A stretch of 64,000 nucleotides of DNA, from positions 14,876,044 through 14,940,043 of the forward strand of contig CM051005.1 in NCBI GenBank assembly GCA_027704905.1, given 5' to 3'. Source of the DNA: Muraenolepis orangiensis (Eukaryota; Chordata; Actinopteri; Gadiformes; Muraenolepididae). The position numbers and the translations under genes are program-made. The notes beneath the pieces were generated by a model. It was not told the DNA's origin. It searched no databases and saw nothing but the letters and a program-made list of their open reading frames with translations. Below are positions 1-49,920 of the stretch, one piece after another. The stretch's first letter is position 1, and every line of letters begins with the position of its first letter.

Positions 1-110
1 CTGAACAACTTGTCTTACACCGTTTATTCTAATAAAGCAGCTATCAATATTACTATCAGTACAGCACATTGTCAATACATCCCGACAGCTAGGGGCGAGA
101 GTGGGCGCAC

Positions 111-6478
<6,368 letters not shown>

Positions 6479-7721
6479 CCTGCAGGCAGGGCAGGCAGGG
6501 CAGGCAGGGAGGGAGAACAGGAGGGAGGATGTGGAAGGGTGGGAGGGAGGTTAAGGCGGGCGGGACAGAGAGAGGGAGGGGCCGAGAAAAGGAAGGAGGG
6601 GTGGGACATTAGCATAGAACAATAAAAATCACGTACTAAGCGGAACGTGTTACATAACAAGGTTAACTCGCTGTTGTTTAAGTACTGTTATTTAGGCTGT
6701 ATGTAAGTTGTGGCGCTGTAATGAGACATGTCCAATGTACGCATGCCATGAGTCAATGTTTTACAAGTACATCTATGCATTATTATTTATCATGTATCAA
6801 TAAAAGTTAACACAGTACTGTAGTACATTAAGGGTTTACTCTCACATAAAAGTAAACGATTGAACATGGCCTGCATTGCCATGATTATTATTATCATAAT
6901 GACTGAGCTGTGTTAAAATGATCTCATGTCATTATAACGGAGACTTGCGGGAGCCTCAGGGCGCGGTGGTGTTAGTCCAGAGTCACACTGGAGACATGTG
7001 AACACAAGACATGGGAGAACACAAAGTCTTCTTTATCGTGTCTCCATACAAGAAAAACGTTTCAAGAGAAAAATGATTCAACGTGTAATGTAATGTAGTT
7101 CTTACCATAAATACAAATACACCGTTTGGTCTATAATTCTCTATCCTTCCATGCAGCTGTGTTAGTAGGTTACACAGCTCTTGTAGAACTGACTTTTTTT
7201 TGTAGGTTGTTTTGTATTGTCGATGTCTACTGTCTGGTCAGGTTGCAATACGAAATCTTAATATAAAGAGCAATGGGTAGGCTATAACTATTAAGGGATG
7301 ATTGTCATGAGGTTATAAGCAATACATAAATGTGTACAATGCACACAAATACAGCATTCAGCTGTTTTCTGAAACCTTATTGATGATTATGTAAACCACC
7401 ACACCACACCACTCTTTTGTCATTGCTTGGCAGACTCAAGGAGTCTATATAACCGCGTCATAAAACTACACATTTAGCCAAATAAAACAATACCGATTAT
7501 TTTTTTCTGCATACGCAGTATATCAGTGTAAATGTATTTTAATTGATACGCTGGGGAACATAAAGGCGAAACAGCTAGCTAGTTTAGCATGGTAATCCAT
7601 CCTGTAAGGCCGGCTTGGAGTCGCCCTAACGGACCGCAGTATCATCGCTGGGAGAACCAACAACAAACCGAGCTATCCTGCATTATATTATGATTTAAAA
7701 AAAAAGGCAAACCGCATTTAC

Positions 7722-7850
7722 CTGTTGTCAGATCTGGACCGTAAGACCGGTTTATATCGTAGTCCGTTTTAGTATGTGCTGTGTGAATAGCGGTGATGAT
7801 GGTGAAGACTGGTGATGCTGGAAGTGACAGTTACACAGTCTTCTTCACTA
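7722..7850 (-). other. dync1i2: Probable 5' UTR exon and promoter area of dync1i2
   Basis: The start-codon exon of dync1i2 has a splice acceptor just before its ATG (CTGCAG, then exon end at 6479), so an upstream noncoding exon is needed. A good donor on the minus strand (GACAACAG followed by GTAAAT) sits at 7720-7721. The right boundary (transcription start) is a guess; no TATA box is clear. Confidence 0.5.
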
Positions 7851-8521
7851 GTGTGTTTTTTCCAGTAGGAAACACCAGGGGGCGTTATGCCTCCCTCTAG
7901 AGGTTGGATACGGTCATTTAATATCAATAATTAATCCAAACGCTCTACTCTCTCTGTAATTGCTCTGGTCCTGCAATTTAGATGCAATTCATGTTTTATT
8001 TACACTACAGCACTCACCGTAATTTGTACTGAAAATTAGAATTGCTAGTGTAAATATCTTGTCTTGTTATACTCTATAGGTTATATAATAATAATAGCCA
8101 TGGGTCAATTATAGGAACAATAAGGTATAAGGATGATGATAATATGATAATAGCAAGATTCATTCGAGTGGGACCTTCTTCTGGGGCCATCATGCAGCAG
8201 TTCTAACCACTGAGCTGGCTTCCCGTAACCACTTACACTTACACTATTAGCACTTTCTGGGTTTCTGGGTTAAAAAGCATTACTGGCTGTGGATTAGGTT
8301 TGCTGTGTATATGTACGTTTATTATTGTACAAAAACATTTAGACAGAATGTTCCATAGGTGTTTGATTCATCTTGTTTTCGTGCACATTTAATACATTTT
8401 CACCAGCTAATTATTTAATGAGGCGTTTTATTAAATTCTTTGTGTGTGTGTGTGTGTGTGTCGCAGTCACAGTCCTGTCCGGAATATATTAAAGCATTCT
8501 AGACAATCAGCCTCCTCGACG

Positions 8522-8526
8522 TTTAT

Positions 8527-8527
<1 letters not shown>
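8522..8527 (-). terminator. Poly(A) signal AATAAA overlapping the actinodin stop codon
   Basis: On the minus strand the hexamer AATAAA starts with the last base of the TAA stop codon (8527-8529). If used, the 3' UTR would be only a few tens of bases long. No other canonical signal is evident before the TG tract at 8443-8461. Confidence 0.5.
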
Positions 8528-10330
<1,803 letters not shown>

Positions 10331-10574
10331 CTGCGATTTCAAAGACCACGATGTTGGACACGAGTGAAAATATCTCCATATTTCAAAGGTATTCGGTTAT
10401 TATATACTTTGAATTGTTTTCTCAACTAATTACCTCCTCGTGCGGGAAGAACAAACTCTAGCATAGGGTTATTATAAGCATGTTTTTTTTTCTTTATCTT
10501 AAAAGTAGACATATTACAGTTTAAAATCAAACGCATAAAGAAATCAACATAAACCGAGAAGTGCTACGCCTTAC

Positions 10575-10635
10575 CTCCCCTGGCCAGCTGTAGGACGCAG
10601 AGTGTTGGAGAATATGACTGTTTAATAAATACACT
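10575..10635 (-). other. Probable 5' UTR exon of the actinodin gene
   Basis: The coding start lies directly after an acceptor (TCGCAG) at 10331-10332, so a leader exon is expected. A strong donor (GGGGAG followed by GTAAGG) is at 10573-10574. The A/T-rich run just upstream (TATTTATTAAAC on the minus strand near 10620) may be the core promoter. The right edge is approximate. Confidence 0.45.
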
Positions 10636-10639
10636 TCGT

Positions 10640-13600
10640 GTCGCTTATAATTGGGGCGATTTCATTGGCTGTCGACTCGAGTGGCTCCGCCCCCAAATAC
10701 AGTTTCCGAGGTGGAAGAGCTCGTTAGAGCAGACAACTAGGCTGTGAACCATATGAAATAGTCATAAAATGTCTAACTTCAAAACAAACCAGGGTCCTTG
10801 TAAAGTCTTAACAGCTGTGCTCCACACGAGTTTGCTTGGGTTTCTGACCGTGTGGGTGATTCACGACACTGATCAAAGTAATTTACATGTGTAGGCCAAG
10901 TGTGTCTGCAAAAGGTCAAACTGAAGATTAATGAGATTGGTTGTAGTTCATTTTACAAACGAAGCATGATGAAAACAACATTGAAGGAAGCACTTCCTAA
11001 GTCATGACACAACATGCCAGCCAGCTTAAAAAGGAAAAGAAAACCCCTGTCCAAAAACAGCTGGGTAAAAATGTAGGGGGTCTCTGTCAACGGCTGTTTC
11101 AAGGGAGAAATATGTTGGAATTATGGGCTGGTTTGAAGTCTACTATATAATTCCTGCTTGCAACTCATGGGAAGTGTATTTTAAAAGTGTCTACCACTTG
11201 AACTGGAAGTTGACATGAAACAAAGCCTGGTCATTGAGAACCATAAGCCAACTGTGCTTGGCTAACATTGGTTCATATTCATTGACTACCTCTATCGCTC
11301 CTTCTCTATGTCCCTTCCCAGTTCAGATAACTTCAGAGAAAGCCTCAGAGGAAGGAACAATGAACACTGAATCCAAGATCTTGACATGGAATTGAACATC
11401 ATTGTTGAACCCGACTTACTATACCTACTATACTACTATACCCTGGCCGAATATATAGCCATATATAGTCTGTGGTACTTTGTTGTGTTTTGTTTTAAAT
11501 GTCAAATTTTCCTCACAGTGTGTTGTCCACTTTTCACACAGCTCATTCCGACTCAATGTCTGTGATCCCGGTCTCCAAAACCAGCCGGCGTTGCTGTGAT
11601 CACAGAGTGTGTGGAGAGAGACACAGAGTCTGACAGACTCCACCAGGTGTGTCGTGGCGGACCACATACTGTAATTGCTGCACGCTGGCATGCCTCAAAT
11701 GGAAGGGCTAATAGGACACTTGGTTCCCTTAAATCATAAGCCAACATGGGACCTGTTGACATGTCTTATGCTACATAGCTCAAGAGCACTCTGATTCTAA
11801 TTCAAGATTCAAGATTCAAGATTTGGTACAATGGAATGCTTACTCCCCATTCCCTCCCACTATATACTATACACTATGTACTAAACTTATACACCAAACA
11901 CTATACTAAACAATACTGTACACTATAAAAAGAACAATAAAGTGACCGATGGATGATATATACATATATTGAATTGTGCCAAAAGCTTTTAAAAATCTTT
12001 TTAAAGTGCCAAAGAGTGCAGCAGCATCATGAATACAGCGCAGGACAGTGCAGTATAGTACAATCGTATTGACTGAATGTCCATCGGATGGATAAGAAGT
12101 TTCTGACATCTACAGTACATTTAGTAATTTAGTCATCAGAAACTTGTATCCAAAGTGACTTGTATGTATACTGGAGAGTTTTCCTATCCTATATTCACAC
12201 AATGAAATCGAGTAATTAGATTAAGTCTTCAGTAAATATAATACATGTACTGAATCTGTATGTATTGCTAATCAAATTAGCAATTCATGGTGTATAGGGA
12301 ATTCATCTTTTTATGTCTCCGAAACTTCAAATTCAAAACTTGTATTTAAAGAAAATCTTGTGCTCATCAGTAACATACAGCATGTGCCTGCAACGCTGCA
12401 ACGCTGTTTGATCATTTGTGATATTTTAATCAGTCTATGACATATTGATCCACGGTGTTAGAAAATGGCGCCCCCCCCACCTCATATAATCATCTGAAAC
12501 AATACAAAACTCAACATAAACGTTATATATTAACATGTGCTTATGTCACACAGTAAAATAGCATGAGATCACCCAACTGACCAGATTTGGTCAGTAGCAG
12601 ACCACATAGCATACGGAGGGTTACTGTATTTAAAGAAGTTTTCATTGCAAAACTTTATCACCACCAATTACCATAGCATGTGTCGCTCTGATCTTCCAGG
12701 GAGATGATGATACCTTGTCCTGGAGCTCTCTACAGGACAATCGGGCATCACTACTGTATGTTTTTAGTCCTGCATTTAGTCCTGGCTTATAGTACACCAG
12801 CCTCTACTGTAGCCTACTCATATTTCAAAGTATATATTTTTATATACCTTGTACATAGTACATATTTTTGAGTGGATCTTACTCTGTATAAAGTAATTAT
12901 GCCTGCTTAATGCTTACTTTACCCTGTATAACATTGTATGAGAGAGTATTGCTCTTGCTATTTTGATTACCTGAAGAAAACTGCCACCATGATAAATACA
13001 ACCCTGATTGCTCTTTGAATGTGCTTACACTTCCGGTTTAAGAAGTAGCAATGCAGATATTAGGTCAGAATATCAGATACTCTATGCTTGCCAAAGAACC
13101 AACTGATGAGGGTTAATTGACAAATGATCATTATGATTTTCCATCTGAAATGATACAATTTACCCCTGAATCCTCCAAAAATATCTAAAATAATAATAAC
13201 AATGTAACAAATATATAATTATTTATTTTCATCCGTATAATTATAATGATTGTTACATATTCATATTTTTGTAAAAGGGGATATGGTGTCTGACACTAGG
13301 CGGCACTACAAAAATGTCAGACCGGAAGTAGCAAGCCATTTATTTTACCGAGTGTATCAAATGCTTTTTTGCTTTCAAAGTTAAATTTCTGATATTGATT
13401 ACTTTAAATTAAATAATGAAGACTATCTGACTTACAAACTGAACAGAAATCAATCCATAGTAGACCAAATATAACATAAAACGTGCTGCTTTATATAGTT
13501 ATATCAGTAGCGTATAATAGCGCATACAATACATATCATGTCAATACATAATTGCATTGTTTTGTATGAGTTTTAGAGTGCATTAACATGTCCTAGTTAA

Positions 13601-13790
13601 GTGCATAGGCATTCGCAATTTTTTCAACACATTTATTCGTCCACATTGGTAATCACAGTGTCGACTTTAAATCGTGATGACCTTTACTTTGAAGAAACCT
13701 TCAGTTTTGCGTTGGCAGTCCACAGACGCCTTGACGTAGCGTTGGTGTTATGTGTAGTTCCTACCACTGTTGACCTGTCAGCGGTAGGGC
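10640..13790. other. Intergenic region between actinodin and pcyt1a (divergent genes)
   Basis: About 3.1 kb separates the two divergent genes. I found no convincing coding exon here. It contains a dispersed repeat (11799-12068), a short SINE-like tail after it (12112-12165) and otherwise A/T-rich unique-looking sequence. Fin-specific enhancers of the actinodin gene could lie here, but nothing in the sequence proves it. Confidence 0.6.
11799..12068. repeat. Dispersed repeat family A, copy 2 (intergenic)
   Basis: Starts with repeated TTCAAGA, then GGAATGCTTACTCCCCATTC, an AACAATAAAGTG block, GATGATATATACATAT and a CATGAATACAGCGCAGGACA end. The same blocks occur in copy 3. The family resembles a repeat common in teleosts; I cannot name it. 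Confidence 0.75.
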
Positions 13791-13849
13791 TGTACTGATA
13801 GCTGTCACTCGGACTACGCTCCAGCTTTTTTTTAAGCAATCCCCTGTCT

Positions 13850-14037
13850 GCCTGCCCGGAGGAACTCGACGCTGGACTAAAGGACTAAAGGTGTTGAGTT
13901 AAGTTAGCTAACCCACTAGCTAACGGCTACCAGCTAGTCGGTTAAACTAGCTAGCCAGTAGCGTTAGCTCGCCCTGGGGTCAGCTCTCCTGGGCACTCCT
14001 CTTATTATACACGTCTTCTTCACAAGAAAAGTGCACG
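13850..14037 (+). other. pcyt1a: Probable 5' UTR exon of pcyt1a
   Basis: A GC-richer, CpG-containing stretch ends in a strong donor (GTGCACG followed by GTAGGT) at 14038. The first coding exon starts with an acceptor at 15539-15540, so a noncoding leader exon is required. The transcription start is not visible; the left boundary is approximate. Confidence 0.5.
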
Positions 14038-15550
14038 GTAGGTAGGGGGGGATGCGGACTTATTTGAACGAACACATCGTTGTTTATGTCTTTACTAGAT
14101 GTGGGGGAACATGATAGATTGTCAAGCACTCCGCTGGCGAGATAAGAAAACTGCTGGACAATGAATCAGTAGTTGACAGTTAAACTCCTCTTGTGTGCTT
14201 AATTATTATGGTTATGACATTCGTCGTACCGTTGCTGTCCTTGGCTCAAAGTTTGCAATATACAATACAACTATAGCCATATGCGAGTTGTGGGAATGGG
14301 AGATTCGCTTGAGAGGCGTAAGTTCCTCACGTACAGAATATGTGTGATTTATGCCTGAACGAAGAAACCCTGTGAACTGGCCCATGTCATTTCAAGTACA
14401 AGTGTGTCCATAGTATCAACCTAGCTCACGATCCCCCGTTTTGGCAACCGCTCACGATTATACACTAATCACTTAAGTCGTTTTCGTAACGATACCCCAA
14501 CCCACGACCGACTGGCAAAGGGATAGGAGGGGTGTTGGTCCTCAGGTCACGTAGATGTCACCAGCAGACCAGACCCCCCCCCCCCCCTCTGCATGGATAC
14601 TATTTATTTCCGTGCTCATGTCTGTCTGTCTGCCACCCCAGTGATTCACTTGTAATAGTTCATACTTGAGCAGCAGACGGCAATGCAGGTGTCGTGTTCA
14701 AACAAGGGGGTTGCTGCTTGCCGCTAACTGGGGGAAAAGCCAAGCTAAGCCTTCCTGCTGTTACCTGCGCCAGATCAGAGAATGGTGTGACATTCTGGGA
14801 AAGAGGCCAGGCCTAATCAGGTGCCCTGTCATCCATCTAGTAACATAACTGTTACTAGTAACATAACTGGTAACATAACTGTTACAGAACTGTTACTAGG
14901 CTGTGTACTTACATTTATGACATGGTTTTTTAACTAACGGGTTGAATGGTTGATCAGATGGCACATGGCATGTCGTTTTAGGGTTTTGTTTATTGTGAAG
15001 AACAATCCTAGGTGGGTTGCTGTTATGTGTGCAAGGTGACTGTTGTGTGTACTCACTAGGGAGTGGGAGCGAAGCCAGGTGGCTGTTGCATAACAGAATC
15101 CAATAAATAAGGTCTGGGCATTGTGAAAGTACACCATCTTGTGGTGGAGTATAGCTCGCTAATCCCAACCCTACTCATTTCCATGGTCCCAGACAGACAG
15201 CCTAGGAGGAGTCTCTTTTAAGAGTACAAAATGTACAATAACCACTGTTGATACTGTCTCTGTCTGCAGTCTACCTGTAGCAATACTGAGCAAGATCTCT
15301 AACCTCTACCTGCTCATTGACATTAACATTGATTTAATAAAAAATAGATGTAACGTTGCTGTGTGCGACTGTGCGCAGCAGAATGCTACTGTGCGTCAGA
15401 TATGAAATAGTAATGCATGTGTGCTTTTCGTTGCGGTTTCAGGCTGTGTTTTTCCCGGAACTATTCTCTAATCATGAGTTTTGGTTGTGACATTCTGTGG
15501 GCTCTTGCACTGTGGTGACCTTTTGTTCCCTCTGCTGCAGTCCCAGGAGG

Positions 15551-20763
<5,213 letters not shown>

Positions 20764-22620
20764 GAAGGCTCCGGAAGAAAACTAAATAAAGTTTCCAAAA
20801 ATAGTTTGAGAGGAGGAGGGAGGTGTGAGTGTGAGTGTGAGTGTGTGTGTGTGTGTGTGTACAGTACAGCTGTTTTTAGCAAACCAGTAGCAGTGGAGGG
20901 TTTCTCATTCTGCTCGTTATCTTTCTTTTTATCCGCGGTAGTTATATTTTTGGGGGTTTTTTTTTGTTCTATTTTCTTTCTTTCTCTCACACACCACACT
21001 GAGCCACTGTCGGGTGCACGTCGACCGGTCACTGTAATCAGCCACTTGTGCAGCACTTGGGTCAATTTCTACACGTGTTATTTTGCAATGTGATCAAGGT
21101 CAGTTTTTAAACGTAATCGCTGGTGATGTTTTGCCGTTCTGAGGCGGTAATCTCCCTTTTCCTGTTCATTAGTCACTTGGTTTTTATTTGCTGTTTTTTT
21201 TGTTTTTTTTCTTATTTGCGGTCACTTGCTTTATGAATAACTGTACCTTGTTCTTACCTCGGTCGTCCGCCGTGTTGGGACGGCATCTCAGTATTTACGT
21301 ATGTTGTATGTTTTTTTTTTTTTTTGCTAGCGTAAAGAATTAGTTTGGCCTCCCAACACAGCCGCATATAATCCAGTTCTTACAAAAAGAAGTAACTGGG
21401 AAACTTTTTTATTTTTTAATGAACGTGTGGAATTTGGCTTATTCCTTGTCTATTTTTGTTAACACTAGTGAAAGAGAAATATTCGCTCATCCAATCACTA
21501 ATGGACATGGTTACAGGTTTCTACCCCCCCCCCCATCCAAAAAGGAAGTGCGTATCCGTGTGCTTGCATGGGGCCATGCACAGTTCTGTGTGCATGTGCA
21601 TGTGATGTTTGCGTGTGTGTGCATTTAACTGCAAAAGCTCTTACGTGGGCATGTTTTAACCTGTCGCCCCGGTGTGTCCTCTCACGTACCGCCCTGTCCA
21701 CGGACACAGATCCGGCTTCAGCTGCGACTTCCTTGCACTCGATTACAAATAATAAATCAGTAACTGATTTAAAGTCAATAATCTGTCGCAGGTCTGAACC
21801 TATAGGGTCTTTCCGTGGATGGGGGGAAAATTGTGAAGACCCCCGGGTAGAGGACCTCGTTCTGTTGAAATGAATCTCGATAAACATTGAGCACACATCG
21901 TAGTCGGTTTTTACAGTTCGTTTAGCTTTTTTGTGGATGACGGCCAACCCAAGGAACGGTACCGCTCTCAAGGAAGCCCTGGGGTGTGATCAAGGCTTCA
22001 GTCTTATGTTTTTAACCAGCGCTAAACGTCGGATTCTATTCCCCAAATGGTTTATATATGAAGTCGACACTATCCTCAAATGATGAATGTGAAGACATTG
22101 CCCACGATGAGCATTATATATCTACACATTGTGTATATAATTCTACATTAGTGGAGTTTGATCCAACTTGTGTCAAGTAGGCTTTTTGTCGTTTTTAAAA
22201 AGGTGAACAGTTTATTTTCAGTCCGCTGTACCGACACTTGGGTATAGTAGGACTTTAGGTTCCCAAAGCACTTGATCGGTCAAGTGTGTTCCAAATTGTT
22301 CGCTTCACAGCTTTGCCTAAAACTGTCCACCTGCATATTTTACGGTCGTAAAACAATAGCGATGCACATGTTAATTCTAATGGGTTACCGGTACTCTGTA
22401 GTACTGGCATGATCCGCTTCTGAGGTCTTTTGGGGAATCTGTCCCTTTGGAATTGTCCGGAGGGGGTTACCAGAAAGTGTCCATTGGTGAGTGAAAAACG
22501 TTAGTACTAACGAGACACATGTAAAAGTCTAACGACACCCTCGCTGCCATTTATTTCTTTGTTGTCCTGAATGTGCAGAAAGTTGAGAAGAAGATATATA
22601 AATTAAACAAAGTTGACCAA
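20764..22620 (+). other. pcyt1a: pcyt1a 3' UTR and convergent gap to ap2m1
   Basis: No coding exon is seen between the pcyt1a stop and the end of ap2m1. Candidate poly(A) signals on the plus strand are AATAAA at 20785-20790, AATAAA at 21751-21756 and ATTAAA at 22602-22607. The first would give a 3' UTR of about 50 bases and the last one of about 1.85 kb; alternative polyadenylation is possible. Transcript data would be needed to choose. Confidence 0.5.
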
Positions 22621-22805
22621 AGAATGTCTTGTCATTTAATCCCACGTCGGTGGTGGGCAATCACAGTTCATTTAGTTATAGCTAAAGTAATGCTACATAA
22701 CAAAGTTGCATTTGGTAATGAATCGCCTTTCTGTATTCTAATTACACTCCTCAGAAAGTCCAAATTAACACTCAGGAGGGCGGTGATGGTTGGATACATG
22801 GTCAA

Positions 22806-22811
22806 TTTATT
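22806..22811 (-). terminator. ap2m1: Candidate distal poly(A) signal of ap2m1
   Basis: AATAAA on the minus strand about 1.1 kb after the ap2m1 stop codon. A nearer copy lies at 23738-23743, about 200 bases after the stop. Either would leave the convergent pcyt1a 3' end separate or only barely overlapping. Confidence 0.4.
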
Positions 22812-23935
22812 TTATTGGACACAGCGGTCACCAGAGCTACAAACATGAAAAAGCTGACAGTGACACAGGTGACCACTAGGGGTAGACAAAATCAACTTCT
22901 GCTCACAAGACCCGCATATTGTTTTTTAATCATTTAGTCATGTTAGTTCCATCGAGAAGGGGGGGGAAAAGCGTAGTTGCGATGAACAGCATAAACAAGT
23001 TGGAGATTAGAGCATGAGCTCAATTAGTGGTGTAAAACTGTCTCAAACGGAAGGGAGGACTAAAAAGAAAAAGGCAAGGTAGCAAGATGCACTGTGCTTT
23101 ATACAAAGCACACTCATTTGGTCACTTCCTAGCTGCTGAGACCATGTTAGTCACCCACTTTGCAGTTACCCACAAAGCCAGGCAGTGATTAGTTTGAAAA
23201 TAACTTTCCACAAATATTCCCTATTGATTTTTTGTTGTTGTTGCATTGACTGGCAGATAAGGGCAACACACCCGAGAAGAAGTCAAGAACTTTGCATCTT
23301 AAAATAATCCCCGGTCCTCCTTTAGCCTGTCAGGTATCACAAAGCGAAGCCCACTGGTCTGTTGAAAAAGGAGATAGTAATACTACGACTGAAGAGTCTA
23401 CATACAAAACAATCAACAAAAAGAAAAAAGGTATTCACGATTTTGTACTGGGATGGGATGGGATGGGGGGGGGGTCTAGAAACAGGACATTTCCCTTTTA
23501 AACTAACCCTAGAGAGAGCAGATAGTAAAACAGTGACATTAAGGAACAGAGAGAGACCAGCACCACCATCATCATAGTCTTCCTCCTCCTCCTCCTCTCC
23601 CCATCACTTCACGTCACGTCACAGACCAGATGGACCAGACCGGTCCATCGTTAACTAGGTTTTACTCACCACCACTAACAAGTTATACGATAACAACGGT
23701 TCCAACATGTTGCATATATCTGTGCGTTATGCCATACTTTATTCTGATGTTTTCTCTACATTCTCCAACACCAATTAATTGTATTATTAAGGATGGGCAG
23801 GTAGGATTGAGGCGGAGGGGGTGGAATCCAGAGAAAAAGGAGGTGGTAAAGAAAAAGAAGGAGGTGATGAGGAAGAGGAAGGGGGGGGGGGGAAGAGGAA
23901 GACCTGCTGCTCGCCGGGTGGGGCGGGGCTTAATA

Positions 23936-32380
<8,445 letters not shown>

Positions 32381-32398
32381 TTACTCCCAAATGCCCAT
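32381..32398 (-). promoter_or_regulatory. ap2m1: Short upstream ORF before the ap2m1 start codon
   Basis: In the presumed 5' UTR part of the first coding exon, a five-codon ORF (MGIWE, stop) ends 12 bases before the main ATG. Its ATG has an optimal context (CACCATGG), better than that of the main start. It lies in the transcript if the acceptor at 32417-32418 is used. Confidence 0.5.
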
Positions 32399-33514
32399 GG
32401 TGAACTCACACACCACCTGGGGACAGAGAGATAGAGAGAAGAGACAGACAGACAGACAGACAGACAGAGAGAAGAGAGAAAGAGGAAAAGGATGATTGTA
32501 TTGAGGATATGAAACGGCTAGAGGAAACAGCATTTTCTAGTGAAAGCCGGGAACAGTGCAAGGGGTGACCCACATTACAGGGGAACGTTTGTCCACTCAC
32601 ATCCGCCTGTGCACACACACCGATTCATTTCCAACTGAATACACCCCGCAGCTGTGCTTTGCGGGGGTGAACTCAGTGTGGCACACATAGATATTGGTTC
32701 AGATACTAGTTAAACAATAGATACAAATAATAATAATAATCTCTCACTCACACACACCCACACAGAGCTTTCCTCGAAATAAAGATTACGGCTGGATTAG
32801 CAGACACCACTAATAGCCAACTAGAAAACAGAATGTCTGTCGTTCAATGCCAAGTCTATTCTGATTTAGGTCAAATGTGATGAATTGCCAGGCCCCGTGA
32901 CAGCATATAGAGAACTGATCAATGTATTGCAATTGTACATATATTACAAATCATAGCTCCATAGCACATAGTTGTGATCCATTCATAAAACACGAAGACG
33001 GGATGAAGACGTGCGTGTCTTGACACTTGACAATTCAACACGAACCAGACGGAGGAGGGTCGGAGGAAACGTTTCGTTAACACGTCGGTGAATCGTGACC
33101 CTGGACAAAGTAGTGAAGGCAGTAATGCCCTAAGCGGGTTAAATCGCCCTAGTATTCGCCCCATGTCAAGATGTCTGCTTACTCTCTCTCGCCTTCATAC
33201 ATATTTGATATGCTCTCGTATATGTGTCTCGCAGTGTGAGCGTGTTCGACTCAAACTACCCAATTTACACATATTCGTACGTGACTCAATGGTTAGGACA
33301 TGACATCCGCCACACATGAAAAAGAGTTGGACGTCCCCCCCCAAGACATCCTCCGGCTAACGTAGCTTAGCAGAGCGAGCTAGTTGGCGAAGCGACAAGA
33401 CATATTATCCATGCTAACTATTAGCTCTGCTGCTAAAAACGGAAAAGTGTTACCGACTGTGACAAGCCAAGTTACACAGAGAAAACAATCGTCTCGGTTT
33501 GGTAGCGAGCTTAC

Positions 33515-33770
33515 CCTAAGAAATCGCTCTCGTAACGGGGCCACCGGCGCTTGTCCCCCTTGGTGTGTTTATTTTACGTTTGAATAGCTTTCTGGTTGAC
33601 ACACACACACACCGCTAATGCCGCTCAGCCGCTTCGCGCGCCCCTCCTCCTGCTCCTCCTGCTCCGCCTCCTCCTCTACCCTCCCCCTCCCCCTCCCCCT
33701 CTCCCTCTCCACTCCCGGTGTCAGCTGACCTGCCAGGACGTGCTTGCGTCGTCCGGGACAAGATGGAAAA
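33515..33770 (-). other. ap2m1: Probable 5' UTR exon and promoter of ap2m1
   Basis: A strong donor (CTTAGG followed by GTAAGC on the minus strand) at 33513-33514 ends a GC-rich region with a C/T-rich run (33640-33712, CCTCCC-type repeats, possible Sp1-like sites). The sequence upstream falls to A/T-rich intergenic DNA at about 33800. The exact start is not determined. Confidence 0.5.
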
Positions 33771-33879
33771 GGCGAGGCTGATGAGGTCAATGTTCAAAAC
33801 CTCGCCTAGACATGGAGAGATTATAATATATAAAAATATATAATAAATAAATCTATATATAAATCTATAAAAATATATT

Positions 33880-34010
33880 TTATTTACTACATAAATCCAT
33901 GTTCTTTTATAGTTTTGATGTCTTCAGTATTATTCTACAATGTAGAAAATAGTTCAAATAAATAAAAACCATTGAATGAGAAGGTGTCCAAACTTTTGAC
34001 TGGTTCTGTA
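33880..34010. mobile_element. Tc1/mariner-like transposon end (remnant)
   Basis: The stretch contains TCCAAACTTTTGACTGGT at about 33989-34006, preceded by GATGTCTTCAGTATTATT and TACAATGTAGAAAATAGT. These phrases are familiar from the ends of Tc1-like elements in many fish genomes. I see only one end and no transposase. It lies between ap2m1 and dvl3 and runs into an AT/AC-rich simple repeat (34010-34112). Confidence 0.6.
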
Positions 34011-34963
34011 TACATATACATACATACATATACACATACATATATATATATATATATACATACACACATACAAATATACACACATATATCTATATATATA
34101 TATATATATATGAGTAAGAGTTCATTTTTTGGCTGCAGAGTTTTGATTCTGTGTGTTCTGCCCATTGGTTCTTTTGAAATACCATTACACATCTACAGCT
34201 TTTTTTTTTTTTTTCTGAATCTTGACCTACGTGTACGTAGCAGTCCGTATGTAGCCTACACACACACATCTGTGCACCAGATTACAAAACCATCACATTC
34301 CTTTTCCTGGGGGCGCAACGGAATTTGTGTTTTTAAGATGAAACCGTGACCCCCACACCAATCGCCCAGCAGGTTGTAAAATGTCTATCTCATGTTGCCA
34401 GACAGATACAAGCACACACACACACACACACAACCGTTAGCCACCACAACAACAAAAAAATGACACACAAGGCAAGTTTTAAGTCATAAAACTATATTTA
34501 TAAATAAAAAGACATTTGCTCCTTGATAAAAAGTAGTGAGAAAGACATGGTAAGAATTTGTTTCCACTATACATTATCACACGACAGAGACTGAAAATGC
34601 TCTGGATTAAAGATGAAAATGTAGTTTTGTCGTTTACAAAAAGAAAAATGACTCGAAGCTGGACGCCGATGTTTAGTGTTGTAAAAATTAACTATTTGCA
34701 GCAGACTACGTATATAATTAAAAACTAATTCATTCACACAGAAAGAAGGACCTCAATGCTTTCTTTCTCCACATACGTTAAGTCCTTTTTTTCAAACTTC
34801 TTTCCCTCTTTTAGTCAGGCAAACATATTACAACATTTTTAATAAAGTTGACAGTGTTCAATACAGCTTTTGCTCACTTGTTTTTTTTTCATCTTTCCAA
34901 GTGATCTGTTGTTAGAGGTCAAACAAAACAGGGGTGCTGGAGAATGGGAAGAGAGCGAGAGAA

Positions 34964-35003
<40 letters not shown>

Positions 35004-35488
35004 GGAGAGCAGGGTGTGGGGGGGGGAGGGTCAGAAAAACGTTCAGATAAGGAGAGCAAGAGAAACGGCGAGAAGGGAACAAACGAAAAACATTCAGTTT
35101 GAAAAAAGCGCCGAGTCATGTCCTCCGCCCGTCAGTTCCTCTCCTGCTTCCTTCTCTTGTTCCCTATCCTCCTTTCAGACAAAAGGCAACGCAGAGAGGT
35201 GTGTTGTTCGGTCATCCTGGGGGTGGGGGGTGTTCTTCACTGAAGAAAAATATGGCCACTACTACGGGGAAGAAATTGTGCGGGTGTAAGAAAAGAAAAA
35301 CATTATCTCAGCAATGGAACTAGGCATCGGTCTCCGAAGGGAGACCAGGGGTGGAAAACATTGTGTTGCTCTCAGCCATCTGCGCCCCCTCCCTCCCTAT
35401 CCAGTCACCCACAGGAAGCCCAATCCGCTACACACTCACAGGGTTGTGGATGAAAGGGGGGGGGGGGGTGGAGGTTCTGTGACCCGCA
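34010..35488. other. dvl3: AT/AC repeat, then dvl3 3' UTR region
   Basis: After an alternating TA/CA repeat (34010-34112) there is no coding potential up to the dvl3 stop codon. Much of it should be dvl3 3' UTR. Possible minus-strand poly(A) variants include ATTAAA at about 34839; no clean AATAAA stands out. A small GA tract is at 34972-34999 and poly-G at 35457-35468. Confidence 0.45.

Positions 35489-49920
<14,432 letters not shown>

Noticed and set aside
10340..13790. A hidden gene between actinodin and pcyt1a
   Set aside because: Only short ORFs without splice-compatible neighbours or recognisable motifs are present, and part of the region is dispersed repeat.
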